Part shown: positions 1 through 11,531 of the stretch, piece by piece | Position numbering within the stretch: position 1 is the stretch's first letter | Layout of the letters: every line of letters begins with the position of its first letter | Assembly: GCA_051294375.1 (NCBI GenBank) | Contig: CM119264.1 | Span: 17,558,278-17,622,277 of the forward strand | Reading direction: 5' to 3' | From: Paraspadella gotoi | Taxonomy: Eukaryota; Chaetognatha | DNA length: 64,000 bases | Program-made: the position numbers and the translations under genes | The notes under the pieces: generated by a model | The model's input: the letters and a program-made list of their open reading frames with translations, nothing else | Told to the model about the DNA's origin: nothing | The model's database searches: none

Positions 1-508
1 AAAGCTTTTTATCAATAATGTTCTAATTCTCACATTATAAAAATTCAAGCCCTTGCCTTCAGAGCGTAATCAACTCGATGTTTATCGCTTCAACGTCACT
101 TTTTTCATTTTAATACCTTTCGCCTCGCGTGTTTCAAGCAAATATCGATTTTTTATTTTATTTTCTCGACTCAAGCCGATATTACTGCGATGGCGCTTAA
201 GGCTTCATTGGCACAAAAACTTCAGTGGAGTACAACGTCAGTGGCCGTAGAACCAAAAAAAACGTTGTCTTAAGAATGAAATAGAGTCGTAGAGAAAGAA
301 AGGAGCTTCAAAGTTATCACTAGATTCACGCGACCCGCCGACACTTTGTCCAGAGACCTCACTCACGGTTTTACGCCCAGTCGCCCACCCTCCCCTTCTT
401 CAAGATCTGCTTCCCAACTCGACTCTTCACCTTCTCACTGTTTCAGTCATGTTGTCATTTGATTAATTCTCACACTCGACGTTAAAAAACTGTCGATCCT
501 TAAGCCCT

Positions 509-521
509 TAGCTCTCTCTCT

Positions 522-559
<38 letters not shown>

Positions 560-619
560 CGTCTCTCTCTCTCTCTCGTCTCCCTCTTCTCCCTGCTCCC
601 CCTCTCTCCCTCTCTCTCT
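509..619. repeat. (CT)n microsatellite cluster
   Basis: Interrupted CT dinucleotide tract with scattered TCTC/CTCC variants. Confidence 0.9.
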
Positions 620-1649
620 TTTTTTTTTCTCTTCTTCAAGTAAAGGTCGATTTTTATTATGATTAAACTATCTTTTTTTTAAAAAACGACAAATGACACG
701 ATCCATGGTTTTGGCGTCATCTTGTGTCATTCCGGCGTCAATTTTTGTTCTTTTCCAAATTTTACTTCGTTTCATTTCTTCTTGATAAAGAAATTTTATA
801 AATTTTGCACCAATTAGTTTTTTAAAACAGTTAAAAAAGTGAGTTAAAATAAATTATTTGAATATTTTTTTAAAATAGTTATTAGGTTCCCACACAAAAG
901 TCGAATGTATCGCTAGAAATAAATTCAATACATAAGCGTTTGCATTGACTCCGCAGGATTCTCCCCAAGCCTCTCGTTGCTCGTCACACCTGCACCGATT
1001 CACACCTTCACTTCATTGTTCCGGGTTTTCAGACGTCGGAAGAGTGAAAAATGCGTCTTGGAAGCGTCATTAAGGGGGAAAGAGCGTCGCCTGGGTGGTT
1101 GACGGTTTGAGGAGCGGAGGGTCGACGGGGTTTCACTCCGACGTCCGGGTCGACGAAGTCGATGATGAGAGTGAGAGGAAGCGAGTGGAAGCGACAGAGT
1201 TTTGGTGGCGAAAAAGCTAGACGTCTCTGCCAAAAGCAGGCGAAGTTTTTTTTTCTTTTGACCATGTTTGGAAGTTGATCTGTCAAAGCCGTTCATTCCG
1301 TTCAGTTGGACTTAAGTGCCAGTTATACGAGGAAACCAAGAATCTCGCAGGTCGCTAATGCAATTCCCTGCCTCAAATAAAAGAACTTGGACAAAATCGG
1401 GGAAAAAAAACGAAGCCTGTGACTTATATGCACCTTAAGTGGCGCGAGAACTTTAAAAAAAGTAGGAAAGACGAGAATTCGCGCGTCGAAGCATAAAAAA
1501 CGAGAGAAGCGGATTGACAATTCGGAGAAACGACGGCGTTTCAGTTGCCGTTGGAGGGGCGAAGGGTCGCGGAGGTTGGAATGTGTTAAGGGGCGGGTGG
1601 ATGGGTGGGTGGAGGAAGGAGGCATCGAATTTAAAGTCGCTTGGAGATG

Positions 1650-1688
1650 TGATAGAGATAGAGAGAGAGATAGAGATAGACGAGAGAG

Positions 1689-1741
<53 letters not shown>
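1650..1741. repeat. (GA)n microsatellite cluster
   Basis: Interrupted GA tract including GATA variants. Confidence 0.9.
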
Positions 1742-2929
1742 TTTAGGGTGAGTAGAGAAGGTGGAAAAAAGTTAATCTGGGTTTGACAGTTGAAAGAGAC
1801 TCTGAATCAAGGAGATGGGAGAAGGGTGTCAGGGTGAATGTTTTTACTGGCTAGAGCCGACTGAGCCATCAACCACGTCGTGGGCGAAAGTTGCGTGATG
1901 CTCATTTCTTCCGGAAATCGGGGGGAAAAAAGAGGAAGTTTTTAGGGTTTTTAAATGCGGCATCGGAATTGAATATCGGAAAGTTGAAAATTGGAAGCAA
2001 CCCCAAGCGGCGGCTGAGAACCTCTCGCCGCAGAAAGCCGCCGAAAAAATTTATACCGTTTTCCGTTAAGGCCAGGGATCACTCAACCTAAAATTGTAGA
2101 AATCTTAATTTACTGTATCTTAATCATTTTTCTCATATCCTGTAAGAGGTTTTCTATTAAAAATTATTCGAAAACTTTTAAAAATCTACCTAAAATGTTC
2201 ATAAAAATTTAAACAAAATTTTTTCTTCGGTAAAACTAGATTTTTCAAGAGAAAAATATTTTTTTATATGTAAGCTAAATTTCTACAACTAAATTTTAAC
2301 TTAAAACTGATTCTTTACAGTAAGCTTAATTTTCTACTTCTTATATTTAATTCTTCCTTTGTACAAGTACATACATGGGGTTGTATCACTAATTAGTCTA
2401 AAACAAACTACTCTTCACATTTTCCAGACGTTTTTTTATTTCATGAGTTTTATGAGTTAAAAAACTTATCAAATTTATTTCAATTTGACTTTTTACTTTA
2501 TGTAAAATGTTAATGAGTTTAATGAGTACAGAATTTAACTTTCTGACGAAGTGAAGTTAAAAAACGAGAGTTGCAGCTCAAACCGTTGGACTCTTCTTGA
2601 AGAAAAAAATATCTGGGCAAGAAAGGAAAGGTGGGAGATTCTATGAGCGCGTTTTTTTGAAAAAATGTTTTTCGTTTCAAAGATATCAAGGAATTAATCC
2701 CAAAAATTGATTAAAATAATCAAAATTTTATATGAAGGAAGGCAAATTTTGAAAATATCTTTTCATAGAATTGGAGTTAGTGACCTAAAAGTAATTCATG
2801 CCAAATTTTATGAGAAACCGCCTTACCGTTTAGGGCTCGGAAAGCACTAGGCTCGTTTAAGATAGGTTCTTTTATTTAGTATAGTACAAAAAGAAATGCA
2901 AAAAAAACGATGACGCTGTGCGCGGTCCC

Positions 2930-3202
2930 ATACTTCATACACCGCCCCTCACATCCACAATGCGTCAGCCAAAGATACCATTGGCTTAGAGGGGGGAACA
3001 CACGTCATCCCCGTAAGTGTTTCCATCCACAGTCCCTAATGAACTTCCCTCGTGCCAGTTCGCAAAGCGAGACGGTCCTAGGGTAACCCGCGCCAGTGAC
3101 TGGATGCGTCACTGAAAGGGTCGCGAAGCCCCGCCAAAGCCAACAGTTGAGATGCCCCATTTCCCAATGGGCATCAGCAGGCAACCCGTGCTGTTGCCAT
3201 AA
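2930..3202. repeat. Duplicated GC-rich block, copy 1
   Basis: A segment of about 270 bp that recurs in the same orientation at 3470-3734. Shared landmarks in order are CACCGCC, TTGCTTAGAGG or GGCTTAGAGG, a GGAACACAC motif, GTTCCATCCAC or TTTCCATCCAC, GCAAAGCGAGAC, GTCCTAGGGTAA, CGCCAGTGACTGG, CAATGGGCATCA, CAGGCAACCCG and GCCATAA. The two copies differ by many small indels. The family is not recognised; it could be the end of a retroelement or an old satellite. It is much richer in G+C than its flanks. Confidence 0.75.
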
Positions 3203-3244
3203 GTGGTGAGCCCTACCTATCGAACACGCAACCCTTCTGCGAGG

Positions 3245-3341
3245 GTACGCTACGACAAACGCCTATGCCCTGCTGACTTCGGGTACGCTACGAACAAACG
3301 CCCTATGCACCGCGGCGTACGCTACGACAAAACGCCTATGC
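3245..3341. repeat. Three short tandem repeats (GTACGCTACGACAAACGCC)
   Basis: The motif GTACGCTACGACAAACGCC followed by (C)TATGC occurs at 3245-3267, 3283-3308 and 3317-3341 with one-base indels. It sits between the two copies of the GC-rich block. Confidence 0.75.
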
Positions 3342-3469
3342 CCCCACAAACTGCGCGCTCTGTCTCTCTCTCTCTCCGCAGCTATGGTGACACTTGACTG
3401 TCAGACTAACATACTACAAGGACATTAGAGGACATGAGTGATGTCTTGGTCCGGGGATCCTGTGGCGGC

Positions 3470-3734
3470 TATATTTCACACCGCCGTGCACATACACAAT
3501 CGTTAAGCAGCCAAATCCATTGCTTAGAGGGAACACACCCATCCCAGCGTAGTGTTCCATCCACCAGTCCTAAATGACTTCGCCTCTGCGAGTTGGCAAA
3601 GCGAGACCGTCCTAGGGTAAACCTGCGCCAGTGACTGGGAGTGCGTCACTGGGGTCGGAAGCCCCCAAAGCCAAGCAGTGAGATGCGCCCATCGCCAATG
3701 GGCATCAAACAGGCAACCCGGCTGTGTGCCATAA
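3470..3734. repeat. Duplicated GC-rich block, copy 2
   Basis: Second direct copy of the block at 2930-3202, sharing the same ordered motifs. The 267 bp between the copies carry three short repeats of their own at 3245-3341. Confidence 0.75.
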
Positions 3735-4116
3735 CGCCTGTTGAAAAAATTAGTAAAAGTGAATACATTTTTCGAATCGTCAGGAGCTCTCCTTTCGAAA
3801 TCCGAGCTCGGTTTTTAGGCTTAATTATAATTTGAATGAAGTGATCCCGGACGTTAAAAGAAAAAAAAATAACGTGTTTTATGGATTTTTTTTTCCTTGC
3901 GGATGTTCTTTATGATATTTACTAACTTTACGTCTCGGCTTACTCAAGAAGAGTCTCCGAGCTCTTGGCATGGAATATTTTGACGATTTTTCGGATGGCG
4001 AGAAAGATTTATTTCATCTGCGCTCTTCTAAACCTCCTTTACCACCATCTTTCCACCGCCGGTCAATGGTCCTCACCTACCGAACGCCTTCCCAACTAGA
4101 CCGAACCATCACACAC

Positions 4117-4227
4117 CTCCCTTTCCCGTTAGGATCGTTGCTCAGCCTGCAGAAGGCAATGCGGAATATTGACTCGAGCGTGCAAGTGCACATTGACGAG
4201 CCGAGAAACTTGCTCATCGCAGCCGAA
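4117..4227 (-). CDS. Candidate Ig-receptor exon 6: possible end of Ig3
   Basis: A 111-bp open segment lies between the acceptor GCGATATTTACAG and the donor GTGTGT. In the phase set by exon 5 (phase 2) it has no stop and ends again in phase 2. It ends with FRIAFCRLSNDPNGKG, which resembles an Ig F strand with the second Cys followed by the 'N-D-x-G-K-G' turn. That would put about 88 residues between the two cysteines of Ig3, which is long. The upstream part (SSMCTCTLES) has extra Cys residues and is not convincing. This exon may be chance; the matching phase and the FCRLSNDPNGKG motif are the only support. Confidence 0.4.
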
Positions 4228-4895
4228 CTGTAAATATCGCAGGGACAATGGAGCGCGGGGGCCGTAGAAGAAAAACACGTGGATGTTTTTCTCGGCGATG
4301 GAAGGCGCGCCGGAACGGGCGGAGAGTCTGCGGGGGGGCGGGGTGGGGGCGGGCAGGGCCGGGTGAGGGTGAAAGAGATGTTAATAAAGGGCGAAAGAGG
4401 AGGGATTCTGACGAAGGAGAAAAAAAATCAAGGTCAACCTTAAGCTATTTTAATGTCAATACTCCGTATCCGACGGAAAATTAACGTTTATATTTAATGT
4501 CAAAATCGTAAATTATTGGTATTTTGAGTGATTTTAAGCGCTTAAAAAAATCAAAAATAAAAAACGACATCTGTAACTGTTTTCACCCAAAAACACTTTT
4601 TAACACTTTGATCAATCAATCCCCTCAGTTGGCGAAGGAAATAATATTATTAAATAAGTAATTGGGTCATGATATGTTATACATATATTTATTAGATTTG
4701 TCTTTGTAAATTTTCTTTTCTAAGTGACTAACTGTATTAGGACTTAGGAGGGAAACAAAGGTTAAGAACTAAAGAAAAAAGGGAGCAGCAGTGAGACACG
4801 AAAAAAAAAAATTATTTGGCAAAAGACATGAAGTCTTCTGAGAAGTGGAGAACTGGAAATGCAAAGAGACAAATATTTCCAAACGCAAGTATGAG

Positions 4896-4900
<5 letters not shown>

Positions 4901-4957
<57 letters not shown>
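4901..4957. repeat. (GA)n microsatellite
   Basis: Uninterrupted GA repeat of about 57 bp within putative intron 5. Confidence 0.95.
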
Positions 4958-4959
<2 letters not shown>

Positions 4960-5036
4960 TTGGCGAACGTGGCGAAATTTCATTTTGTTCTGGGAAATGC
5001 TGAACGCAATAAGAATTTATGAGCTCAAATGGGAAA

Positions 5037-5110
5037 ATCGTTAGCAGCACGTCGGAGCGCGGGGGCAACGCATAAAGCTTCTGACCTCGGGATTCGAAAG
5101 TCCAGCCTTT
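5037..5110 (+). repeat. Degenerate tRNA-Met-like sequence (SINE head or tRNA pseudogene)
   Basis: The order TCGTTAGCAGCACGTCGG (A-box-like), AGCGC, GCATAAAGC (CAT in the anticodon position), TGACCTCGG and GATTCGAAAGTCC (B-box-like) resembles an elongator tRNA-Met. The stems do not pair properly and the acceptor arm is not complete, so it is not a working tRNA. It may be a tRNA-derived SINE head or a decayed pseudogene. Confidence 0.35.
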
Positions 5111-5602
5111 TCATCAACACGAACTCTCTCCTCTTAATACGATTCACATTTATTTCCTTTTTTTTTTTCAAAGTTTCTCTCTCTGACCATAAAGCATATA
5201 CCGCGAGGTCAGAGGCAAAATATATGTTTCATAAATCTAGTCGGATATAATAGCATAAAGAAATAGAGGTTTTATTTCCTTTTATTACGGCTGAAACCAA
5301 ATTTCCCGCTTTCGTTAATTTCTTAAACTCCCTAGCATCCCTTTGATTACCCTCTCTTTCATTTCTGCTATTATTTTTTTTCTTTTTAAAAATATATACG
5401 TATTCGTTTCGCCTTTTTATTATTGTCAAAACAAAAAACAAAAATCTTTTTTTTTGTTTTGAACTTCGAAAACACGTTTACAGTTTAGACAACGAATTTT
5501 ACTTTCTTATCTTAATTTATTTCACGAAATATCTAAAAACAGACAAACGGACAACAGAAAGTGACCAATTATCTCTCTTACTCGAACCCAAATGACGCTC
5601 AC

Positions 5603-5815
5603 CTCAGCACGTATTCGCTCTCCCCGTGTTCGAGGAAAGTGTGGTTGAAGTAAGTGACGAAGGTGATGCCCAGCGGCCGCGTCAACACCATCGCGTCCAC
5701 GATGACGTCGTCGAGAGGAAATCCTTGAACGTGATCGAGCGCCACGCCCACCTCGCTTTTGGTCAGCGGCGGGTTGGAGAGGATGTCGCACTCCACGCCG
5801 TAATTCTCTTCGAAA
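5603..5815 (-). CDS. Ig-receptor exon 5: first half of Ig3
   Basis: The acceptor CCCTCTTCCAG and donor GTGAGC bound 213 bp, in phase 2 at both ends, matching exon 4. Translation begins FEENYGVECDILSNPP, the A'-B strands with the first Ig Cys and the common 'NPP' turn. It continues with SEVGVALDHVQG, DDVIVDAMVL and ITFVTYFNHTFLEHGE. The expected C-strand Trp is not obvious; Val in SEVGV occupies that region. The segment is longer than the usual gap to the next Cys, so the domain is either an expanded Ig fold or a diverged one. NHT is an N-glycosylation sequon. The exon is GC-rich compared with the flanking introns. Confidence 0.72.
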
Positions 5816-7407
5816 CTGGAAGAGGGCGGGGACGGGGGCGTGGGCGGGGGGCGGGAGTTCTGTTAGGGTCGTAAGATTTTGGTGGATCCTCATTAAATGT
5901 AAATGTTAACGTAAAAGGCACCAGAAAAATATCAAAAAACTATATCAGAGTTAACCTAGAACACAATAAAAATTGTTTCAAAACACAAAAAATAATCCCG
6001 AAGACAATTTGAGAGTCCCGAAAAAAAGGCGAACATTGTAAACTGAGAGCCACTCACGCAAATCATAACAACCGACGTCATTTTATCCCATTTCATTTCC
6101 TTTTTTTCCCTTTCCGCTGTACTACTGTTTCGCTTCTGTCTTTTCTCTGTGATTTTTTCTTATTCCGCGACAAAAACATTCCCAGTTTCCAAAGGGAATC
6201 CACGTCTTCCACTTTCCTTCCCAAGTCACGTCGTTTGTTTTCCTTAGGCTTTTCTACCACGCGGGGTCTTTTTTTCGGTGTACCTGAATTACTTTTCAGC
6301 CTCGACCTTGATAGATCGAGAATACGTTGTTTTTTTTTGGGGGGGGGGGTAATTGACAATTATGATAACGATATGTACTTGTTTTAAATTTTTTTCCTTT
6401 TATTTTTCTTCGTTTCATATTTCGTATGTTTTTCGTTTTCATTAAAGATTTTTTGATAGTTGGTATAACCAATGAAAAAAATAATTTTCTATTAAAAAAA
6501 TAAAACTATTTTGCCTGCTGTTTTTATACAGTCTATCGAAAATTAACCTTTCCATCCCTCTTAGGATTTTTCTTTAACCAAAAAAAAAAAATAAAAACAA
6601 GATTAAAACGTAGTAAAACCTAGCAGGCCTTCAATCAAGTCTTCGGTTATCATTATATGTTTATATATTGCAAATTTTTATATGTATTACTATTATATCA
6701 GATGATCTTTCTCTTCCTTTCTCTTCCTCCAGCCCTTCCCTTTCCCCTTACACCTCAATAACTTTTTTAAAAATCGCTCTTCATAAAAAAAGGGGATGAA
6801 GAAAACAAGAATGAAAATCCGTTGGGGGAAATTTCCTTCCTTCCGCCAAAGCATAACAATTAGAAGCCAGATGTCGCGATAGGAGAAAGGGATAAAAAAA
6901 GGGGGGAAAAAAGGAATCTAAGGGAAAAAATGAAAAGGGAGAAATAAATAAGGGGTAATATCTGAATTTTTAAAAAATTTAAATTAAGGCAAACACAAGC
7001 AAGGAGAGAAAAATGAAATAGAAAGAGAAGAAAATATTGAGAGTTAAAAATGTTCGAAAAAATTTTAGAGGAAAAATGTAATTTTAGAACTCAATTGACA
7101 CTGGCGATTTTTTTTAAATCGAAATGATTCAAAGAAATGTGGAGAAAAACTAATTAAAAAAAAAAAGCAATGAAAAATAAGAGGTTTTCCTTTTTCTCAC
7201 TACCACCAGTCCACCGTCATCGTGAATTCACGGCTCCTCGTCGAACGACACTCTCACAACCGCTCCCAACGCTCACGCGCCGCCACTCTTACAACTGCGA
7301 CCATCAACGGCTTAATCCATTGTCGTCCTTCTTTCATTATCCTCCACATTAACAGAGGCCCTCGGCATTCTCACGACGCTTTTCCCCGTCCGCCGTTTCA
7401 AAAGCCA

Positions 7408-7467
<60 letters not shown>

Positions 7468-8064
7468 TCTTGTTCTCTTTCTTTTTTATCTCGTTTTTCT
7501 TTCTTTCACCGTGTTTTTTATTTGTTTCATTTTCTTTGTCTCTCCTTTCGTCCTTTGTTTGTATCTCAATTTTTATTTTAACATCACATTTTTGATTGAA
7601 ACGGAAAAGCTTTGTCTTTTTTATATAGTTTATTTTCCCTCACACTAAAAACAAACTTTCAAGGTTGTTCTGACGTATCTGTTATGCAACTAGAGAGCCG
7701 AGGACTATGGAGCGAGGAGCTGCCAATTTCGTGTTGGTAACATGCCCTTGTCAGACCGGGGGAGGGAACTACCTAAAAGAGATTTTGTCTCTTTTAACAT
7801 GAATATTACGAACTTTTAACGACTCCTTAGACTGCCCTAGAATCGCCTTCCCCCCCCCCAAGAGTATGTAATCATTGTGACGATGTTTAACAAAGTCGTA
7901 TGTTTTCATAAAAGATTATATCTTCCTTTTCTTTTCTCATTTGAACTCCGTCTTCTTCCTTTCTCTTCATCCCTCTCTACCTTCTCTATTTAAATTTTAA
8001 TCGAATTATTCACTTTCACTCTTGATCTTTCTATCTTTCTATCTTTCTATCCCTTTTTTCAAAC
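5816..8064 (-). other. Putative intron 4
   Basis: Contains a (CT)n tract at 7413-7462, a purine-rich stretch at 6790-7080 and scattered short A/T runs. Nothing else could be supported. Confidence 0.6.
7413..7462. repeat. (CT)n microsatellite
   Basis: Uninterrupted CT repeat of about 50 bp in putative intron 4. Confidence 0.95.
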
Positions 8065-8341
8065 CTGTTGATGACGATAGAATCGTTGCACATAAACTTG
8101 GGCGGATACTCGACGTTGACCCTCTCGTATCCACAGGTCATGTTGGAGGGCGTCGCGCTCCAACCGGCGCCCCGCGTAACGTCTCCGCCGGGTCCGACTC
8201 CACTTTCGCCGATGGATCCGACCTTCCAACTGGAGTGAATGACGTAGCAGAGGAGGCGCTTCCCGTGGTCGCGCATCAGCGGAGTCAAGGTCACGTTGTT
8301 GAAGACGAGATTGGAGGTGTTCCAGGAGTGATCGCCAGTAA
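8065..8341 (-). CDS. Ig-receptor exon 4: second half of Ig2 and linker to Ig3
   Basis: The acceptor TTTGCCACAG and donor GTTTGA (weak) bound a 277-bp exon with phases 1 and 2. Joined to exon 3 it completes Ig2. LVFNNVTLTPLMRDHGKRLL is the E-F strand, followed by the Cys in LLCYVIHSS, 51 residues after the first Cys. A Gly-rich loop follows, then MTCGYERVNVEYPPKF, where the final VEYPP is the usual G strand plus linker seen before the next Ig domain in nephrin-like and CADM-like proteins. Sequons NTS, NVT and NMT fit an extracellular protein. The Gly/Ser loop between the Cys and the G strand is longer than usual and carries an extra Cys. Confidence 0.78.
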
Positions 8342-8869
8342 CTGTGGCAAAGCGGGTGTGAGGTTAAAAGAGATATAACGTCATTTTTAGTCATATTTTT
8401 TATTACCTTTGTTTTGGAAAAAAATTTATAAAAAAAAACTGTTTCGTCTATTATTCAGTATTCTTATTATTCTTATGATTCTTATATATTCTTATCAACG
8501 AATAAGGAGAATTATACGACAGGAAAGCCGCCTCCCCACGGCTATTGCAAAGACTAGGCATATTGCATAATGCATATTGTATAGTAAATAAAAGGCCTCT
8601 GTTCAATCGTTCGCACAAAGATCCGTGGCTTTCAGAATTTGATTATCGCGAGGGTCAGACGCTAACTCAATTGACGACGTATTCCCGGCACGTCGCAACA
8701 CGCGAGGTAGTTAGTCGTAATTACGATCACATCTACAGGCGCAAGTCCTGTTTAAATGCGTTAGAAATTACAATAGCGATCGTATTATACCAAAGTTAGT
8801 CTTCTCATACGTACATATACAAAACAATTTGTTATTTCGAGCTTTTCATTTCGTTGCGTTTAAAATTAA

Positions 8870-8976
8870 AATTAAGCGAAATTGTTTATTTTGTTAACAG
8901 ACAACGAGTTTGTTTTCTCCTTAAAAATAAACACAAGCTCGTTGTCTGTTAACAAAATAAACAATGTCGCTTAATT
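8870..8976. repeat. Long near-perfect inverted repeat (hairpin)
   Basis: The arms 8870-8908 and 8938-8976 are 39 bp and complementary except for one position. They are separated by a 29-nt spacer. The arm contains GTTAACAGACAACGAG. Flanks are AT-rich and no clear target-site duplication was seen. Candidates are a small foldback element or a hairpin RNA precursor. Confidence 0.85.
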
Positions 8977-9796
8977 CTAACAATACAATTTATAGTTTAA
9001 CCGTGATAATTTTATATATTTTGGTAAAAGAAAGAAAAAAAAATCTCGTTTTTACTACGATCAAAAAAGAAATGCCGGGTTTATTTTGCAAAAAAAAGTT
9101 AAACGTGATTATGCACCAAAAAAAAAAAGTTTCTCCTTTTTTTCCCAGAAGACATTGGATGGATGTTTCTTGGGGAGCGCGGATCGCGGAGCCTGGGGAT
9201 TAGGAAGGTATGGGAATGAGTCGGTGAGGGCGTGAAACGGTTTGTGTGTGAAGCGACGTCTGCTAAGTCGAGTAAAAAGTGAGGTTTGTGAGGAAGTAGA
9301 GTGGAAATGAATAAAGTGCAAAAGTGAAATGAATATTAATTGTAAAGGATGTTGGTTGATTGAGGAAAAGCAAGAATTGACGTCTCGGGTTGAGAGCGAA
9401 AAAAAAAAAGGTTTGAGAGTGAGACGGAGAATGGCCTCGTTTCAGGTTTCGCGACGAAATATCGGTTTCGTTGTTCGAGAGTCGAGACGATACGACGACG
9501 ACCGAAGGGGAAAAAAAAAGTGCGAAGGTCGAGAGTAGTTCACCTCTGAATGTCGAACATCGAGAGGCGAACCATCATCTCGTCAAGTCTCGTCGACATC
9601 GCGGGCGATTAGGGGTCAAGTGGAAACGAGGAGGAAGAGGGGCGAGGGGAGTGGAGGCCGGGGGAGGGGGGCCGACGGGTCCGGGGTCCTCGAGTAGAAA
9701 ACGGAGGGTGGAACCCGTTCGGGCAGGTTGAGGCTCCGTTCCGACCGAGAGGAGATCGCCCGTTGGGGCTCGACGACTGGAGACCTCGTCTCTCTT

Positions 9797-9798
<2 letters not shown>

Positions 9799-9840
<42 letters not shown>
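9799..9840. repeat. (CT)n microsatellite
   Basis: CT repeat preceded by CTTT variants. Confidence 0.95.
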
Positions 9841-9842
<2 letters not shown>

Positions 9843-10436
9843 CCACTCTCACTCTTCGCTCGCTCTCTCACACACAGGAAAATTCAGTCTATAAAATATT
9901 CACGCAACCGACTTTTTTTTTCGCCTTTGCCTTTTTTCTCGGTATTTTTCTTTCAGTACAATATTTTTTCTCTACAGTATGAAACTATTTTTTTCGTTAA
10001 TGAATGTCGCAGTTTTTGCGAAAATTAGCGACAGCAGCTGCGACAGCCGCATGATGATGAAAACGCGAGGAACGCAGCAACGTGAGATAGCGGATCAACA
10101 GTCGACGCAAGATCTGCCACCACGAAAGGCTGGGTTTCATATTACTGTCACGGGATGACAGCTCAACCTTATCAAACGAAGAGGAGAGAAGTCTGAACTT
10201 TGCCGGGAACAATGGCGTCGTGGATCCGGCATCGTGGCTTCTCGCCCTCGCGATGCAGCCGAGTGAGAGCGGAATGGTGGTAATGATCTCTGCCATCGCG
10301 GCTCAAGTCTCTTGCGATAGGAAAATAAATTCACCTAGTCCTAGAGCCATCTAACAACTTTTTTTTTCTATCATTATCATCATATTTTTTTTTAATATTT
10401 TTTTTATCGCTTCATATTTCTTTTTTTTTTTCTTAA

Positions 10437-10441
<5 letters not shown>

Positions 10442-10482
<41 letters not shown>
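10442..10482. repeat. (CT)n microsatellite
   Basis: Uninterrupted CT repeat of about 41 bp. Confidence 0.95.
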
Positions 10483-10485
<3 letters not shown>

Positions 10486-11349
10486 GATCAAGAAGCCGAG
10501 ACTTCATTAATTCCATTTCTCGGTGAGGCTGGCGACCTCGTCATCGACGAACCGTCTCGACCCCGCTCTCTGCGGCTCTCACTTGTTCGACTCTCTCACT
10601 CTCTGTCGCACTTTAAATCGTCTCAGTCTCAGTCTCAGCCGTAGACGTGACTTGATCTTTTATCGTCCCTTTTTGAATTCAGCTTTTCTTACCCTGCCAC
10701 TAGATAATTACTAAATTTATTAACATTATGTCTGATTACAAATGACAATATTTTTCAAAAATAGCTTTTCTAACTGATAAATGTTATGAAAAAAATATAC
10801 AGCGAAAGAATTATGAGTTTAATCAGGTCTTTTCGTATCGATCTAGATCGAAGTCCCTGTATTGCAATTTTCTTTTTTTGCCTTTTAATAAAAATGTACA
10901 ATTTAAATTATCTCGAATACCTCAATTTGCGGTCAGACTCGTTGCCACTTACTCGTCGGCATTACTCTTGATTATAAAACAATTAAACCAGCAGATTATC
11001 AGACACAATAAACATCGAACACGTAATAAGATACAATACTCTCTCTTTCCAAACACTACCCCAATTCGATGCAGTGGATGGAACCACCTTCCCCCTCTCA
11101 CCCACCTCTCACCCTTCGACCACCCTCAATCCACTCAGGAGCCAATCTTATGCCGCACAAACGTTTCTCTCGATTTTCCTCTTTTTCCCTTTTTTTCCTT
11201 AAGCTCCGGGGGCGCAAAGGCGAGGAAGAGACGAAGGGCGTGTCGGAGTTTCTCTCCGGGGAAATATATGGTTGACGCCTGGCCTCTGTCGGCGTTCTTT
11301 TTCGTTTTGACTTCGGGTTTGACTCTCATCTTTCGGTTTCCGTTTCCGC

Positions 11350-11430
11350 TGTCTCTCTCTCTCTCTCTTTCTTCTCTCTCTCTCTTCTCTCTTCTTCTCT
11401 CTCTCTCTTCTCTCTCTCTCTCTCTCTCTC

Positions 11431-11482
<52 letters not shown>

Positions 11483-11486
11483 GTCT

Positions 11487-11527
<41 letters not shown>
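11350..11527. repeat. Interrupted (CT)n tract, about 180 bp
   Basis: CT repeat with TTCT and CTGT interruptions. Long Ser-Leu or Arg-Glu reading frames across it are repeat artefacts. Confidence 0.9.

Positions 11528-11531
<4 letters not shown>

Larger units (their letters stand above)
1..4116. other. Left flank, no gene supported
   Basis: Contains a (CT)n cluster at 509-619, a (GA)n cluster at 1650-1741, an AT-rich stretch at 2090-2880 and the duplicated GC-rich block at 2930-3734. Later exons of the Ig gene could fall here, but none was recognised. Confidence 0.5.
4228..5602 (-). other. Putative intron 5
   Basis: AT-rich. It holds a (GA)n tract at 4901-4957 and a degenerate tRNA-Met-like sequence at about 5037-5110. 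At 4248-4370 there is a G-rich patch with several G runs (plus strand). No other coding signal was seen. Confidence 0.5.

Noticed and set aside
3970-4233. 87-codon plus-strand frame beginning MEYFDDFSD
   Set aside because: No recognisable domain; it overlaps candidate exon 6 on the other strand, which has better, though weak, support.
9997-10296. 99-codon minus-strand frame beginning MAEIITTIP
   Set aside because: Complete open frame without repeats, but no homology recognised and it sits inside intron 3 of the Ig gene; length is within chance expectation.
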